From: ChocPot-Mid sp964511865
Lineage (GTDB): Bacteria; Bacteroidota; Ignavibacteria; Kapaibacteriales; UBA2268
Assembly: GCA_964511865.1 (NCBI GenBank)
Contig: CAZEHW010000046.1
Coordinates: 1-18,124 of the forward strand
Reading direction: 5' to 3'
Length of the DNA: 18,124 nucleotides
The position numbers and the translations under genes are program-made. Numbering within the stretch: position 1 is the first letter of the stretch; every line of letters starts with the position of its first letter. Below are positions 16,291-18,124 of this stretch, piece after piece. The notes beneath the pieces were generated by a model. That model searched no databases and was not told the DNA's origin. It saw nothing but the letters and a program-made list of their open reading frames with translations.

Positions 16291-17364
16291 ATGGGAAAAT
16301 ATGAAATTGTAAAATCAAAGAGCACAATAATAAACAATATTGATTGGAATAATTTAAGATTTGGACATTATTTTTCTGACCACGTCTTTATGACTGATTA
16401 CGTTGACGGAAAATGGGACGACGGGATAATCAAACCCTACGGACCTATGGAAATCGAACCGGGAAATTGCACACTGCATTATGCACAAACGATATTTGAA
16501 GGTCTGAAAGCATTCAGGGATGTCAAAGGTGGAGTAAATATATTCCGTCCCGACAAAAATGCTCAAAGACTTAATGTGTCCGCTCAGCGGCTTTGCATAC
16601 CTACTTATGATGTAAATTCACTGATTCAGGCAATGGTTGAGCTTGTGAAGGTTGACCATGAATTTATTCCTAAACAGCGCGGACACTCTCTTTACATTAG
16701 ACCTGTTGTATTCGGAATAAGTAACTTTTTAGGTGTACATGCTTCAGAGGATTATAGATTGATTGTAATGACATCACCTGTTGCATCTTATTATCCATCA
16801 GGTTTAAATCCCGTAAAAATTTTAGTCGAAGACCAGTTAGTCCGTGCCGCAAAAGGAGGTGTCGGTGCCGCAAAAACGGGTGGTAACTATGCGGCTTCAT
16901 TGCTTGCAGGCAAACGTGCATCTGAAAGAGGTTACGCACAAGTACTTTGGCTTGATGCATTAACCCGTGAATTAGTTAATGAAGTCGGTGCTATGAATAT
17001 TATGTTTCTTATTGATGATGAATTGATTACTCCACCACTTGATGAAGGAACAATTCTACCTGGAGTTACAAGGGCATCAGTTCTTCAACTGGCACATGAT
17101 TGGGGAATGAAGGTTTCGGAAAGAGGAATCAGTATTGCAGAAATTGCAGATGCTCAAAGCAAAGGTAAACTTCAGGAAGTTTTTGGAACGGGAACTGCAG
17201 CTGTTATTTCACCGGTTGGTACATTGGCTTACAAAAACAAAGATTATATAGTTAACGATATGAAAATTGGACCTGTTGCTCAAAAGTTTTACGATACCAT
17301 TACGGGTATTCAATACGGTGAAATTGCAGACAAATACGGATGGAATGTACATTTTACAATATAA
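16291..17364 (+). CDS. ilvE: Branched-chain amino acid aminotransferase
   Basis: This 357-residue class IV (fold-type IV) PLP enzyme interconverts Val, Leu and Ile with their 2-oxo acids, using glutamate and 2-oxoglutarate. It belongs to the longer, eukaryote-like type II branch. Family motifs seen are LHYAQTIFEGLKAFR, the pair GHSLYIRPVVFG, the cofactor segment GVGAAKTGGNYAAS with Lys195, QVLWLDA, and ELVNEVGAMNIMF, followed by LDEGTILPGVTRASVL and a GTGTAAVISPVG phosphate-binding loop near the end. All key residues are present. The next gene begins 20 bases after its stop with its own ribosome site, so the two probably share a transcript. Confidence 0.95.
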   Translation: MGKYEIVKSKSTIINNIDWNNLRFGHYFSDHVFMTDYVDGKWDDGIIKPYGPMEIEPGNCTLHYAQTIFEGLKAFRDVKGGVNIFRPDKNAQRLNVSAQRLCIPTYDVNSLIQAMVELVKVDHEFIPKQRGHSLYIRPVVFGISNFLGVHASEDYRLIVMTSPVASYYPSGLNPVKILVEDQLVRAAKGGVGAAKTGGNYAASLLAGKRASERGYAQVLWLDALTRELVNEVGAMNIMFLIDDELITPPLDEGTILPGVTRASVLQLAHDWGMKVSERGISIAEIADAQSKGKLQEVFGTGTAAVISPVGTLAYKNKDYIVNDMKIGPVAQKFYDTITGIQYGEIADKYGWNVHFTI

Positions 17365-17372
17365 AAAATCGC

Positions 17373-17376
17373 GGAG
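17373..17376 (+). promoter_or_regulatory. Ribosome binding site for the GTG start at 17384
   Basis: GGAG lies 7 bases before the GTG. The nearer ATG at 17379 opens a frame that stops after two codons, so the GTG is the real start. Confidence 0.65.
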
Positions 17377-17383
17377 TAATGAA

Positions 17384-18124
17384 GTGAAAAAAATTATTTT
17401 TATTATTTTGATATTCATTTATTTTTCTTCTAACATTGCAGAAGCTGAAGAAAAACAAATAATAATTGAAAAATGTCCTAACGAAGTATCCGGTACGGTT
17501 CAAATTAAGGATGAGAAGAATATTGTTCAACCAACTGTTCTTCCTGACATAAGTATCCCTGTAAGTACTATTAAACCGGTTTATTTTGGCTTATATGACG
17601 TTAATAAGAACGATATTCAAATGTTGCAAAATGAAATTATTCACACAGCTACTACTGAAGATATATTGCATGAGGGTAACCATATTGCTCTTGAGTTGGA
17701 TATAAAAAATTCTAAAATTAATATAATAAAGCAGATTGTCAACTTATCTAATGAAGCAAAGCAGGCATTGGAAATCGCTCCTAATTGGCTTCGCGACCAG
17801 TTGGAAATAAAATTTACAGAGCTTAAAAAAAATAATCTTGATGATGATTATGCACAATTAATCATCAATGCATCAGACAATATTAAGGATGAAGTTGCAT
17901 TTTGTATTGCAAATATGAGCTATCAAACTCTAACAGATTCACGTTTTATCAGTGACAAAGATATGATAGTCAGAAATGCGGAGTTTATTTATAATGTTGA
18001 CGATTCATTACATTATGTTGATTTGGTCGAACATGGTTCTATAGCCGGAAAAGATTATTATACAACAACAAAATACCGTATTTATGACCCGCAATTACAT
18101 GATACTATCTGGAATGAAATACCA
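17384..18124 (+). CDS. Secreted protein of unknown function, 5' part only (runs off the window)
   Basis: From a GTG start the frame stays open for 247 codons to the end of the window. Residues 1-21 are a signal peptide (MKKIIFIILIFIYFSSNIAEA). The mature part is soluble and mixed in character, with segments such as APNWLRDQLEIKFTELKK, DDYAQLIINASDNIKDEVAF, LHYVDLVEHG and DYYTTTKYRIYD. These remind me of the N-terminal part of large extracellular proteins in Ignavibacteria-like genomes, some of which carry a transglutaminase-like domain further on, but I cannot confirm this from the part visible here. It follows ilvE by 20 bases. A T9SS sorting domain at the unseen C-terminus would be expected if this is right. 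Confidence 0.7.
   Translation, partial: MKKIIFIILIFIYFSSNIAEAEEKQIIIEKCPNEVSGTVQIKDEKNIVQPTVLPDISIPVSTIKPVYFGLYDVNKNDIQMLQNEIIHTATTEDILHEGNHIALELDIKNSKINIIKQIVNLSNEAKQALEIAPNWLRDQLEIKFTELKKNNLDDDYAQLIINASDNIKDEVAFCIANMSYQTLTDSRFISDKDMIVRNAEFIYNVDDSLHYVDLVEHGSIAGKDYYTTTKYRIYDPQLHDTIWNEIP

Noticed and set aside
1..18124. Reassignment of TAA to a sense codon
   Set aside because: The four-helix-bundle gene, both complete exported-protein genes, ilvE and the giant gene all end at TAA at their expected family lengths.

Overview
The window looks like chromosomal DNA of a low-GC, Gram-negative member of the Bacteroidota/Chlorobiota group, possibly an Ignavibacteria- or Kapabacteria-like lineage. This rests on a type IX secretion (T9SS) type A sorting domain, a porin-family outer membrane beta-barrel, a very long secreted protein with NTTG/TAIG repeats, a lipoprotein, and very AT-rich intergenic DNA. 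The lineage assignment is inference; no rRNA gene is present.

Layout. (1) 1-450: a small four-helix-bundle (23S rRNA intervening-sequence type) gene between 13-bp inverted repeats, then a strong bidirectional terminator. (2) 478-5742 (-): one 1754-residue secreted repeat protein, followed on the plus-strand map by about 530 bp of AT-rich DNA with an 18-bp tandem repeat. (3) 6145-9050: a three-gene plus-strand block (outer membrane protein, T9SS-exported protein, interrupted alpha/beta hydrolase) bracketed by two decayed, same-orientation 3' ends of an IS3-type transposase gene. (4) 9169-11683 (-): a compact housekeeping operon of aminotransferase, tadA and rsmI. The rsmI reading frame has a repeat element fused in frame at its N-terminus. 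(5) 11813-12498 (-): a HEPN/nucleotidyltransferase pair in which both genes are broken. (6) 12636-14300 (-): a CstA-type transporter. (7) 14451-18124 (+): an M49-like metallopeptidase lipoprotein, a branched-chain aminotransferase (ilvE) and the 5' part of a secreted-protein gene that runs off the window.

How the genes work together. The central operon joins amino-acid transamination to two translation-fidelity enzymes, TadA at the tRNA wobble position and RsmI at 16S rRNA C1402. CstA (peptide or pyruvate uptake), the peptidase lipoprotein and ilvE suggest peptide and amino-acid use, but they are separate transcription units and this link is inference. The accessory parts (IVP gene, IS remnants, HEPN/MNT pair, hydrolase) show mobile-element traffic and decay. 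Three genes carry an in-frame TAA, and the HEPN gene also has a frameshift. I see no intact undescribed multi-gene system. The most unusual items are the rsmI N-terminus built from a 7-bp repeat, the inverted-repeat-flanked IVP gene, and the hydrolase cut just before its catalytic histidine.
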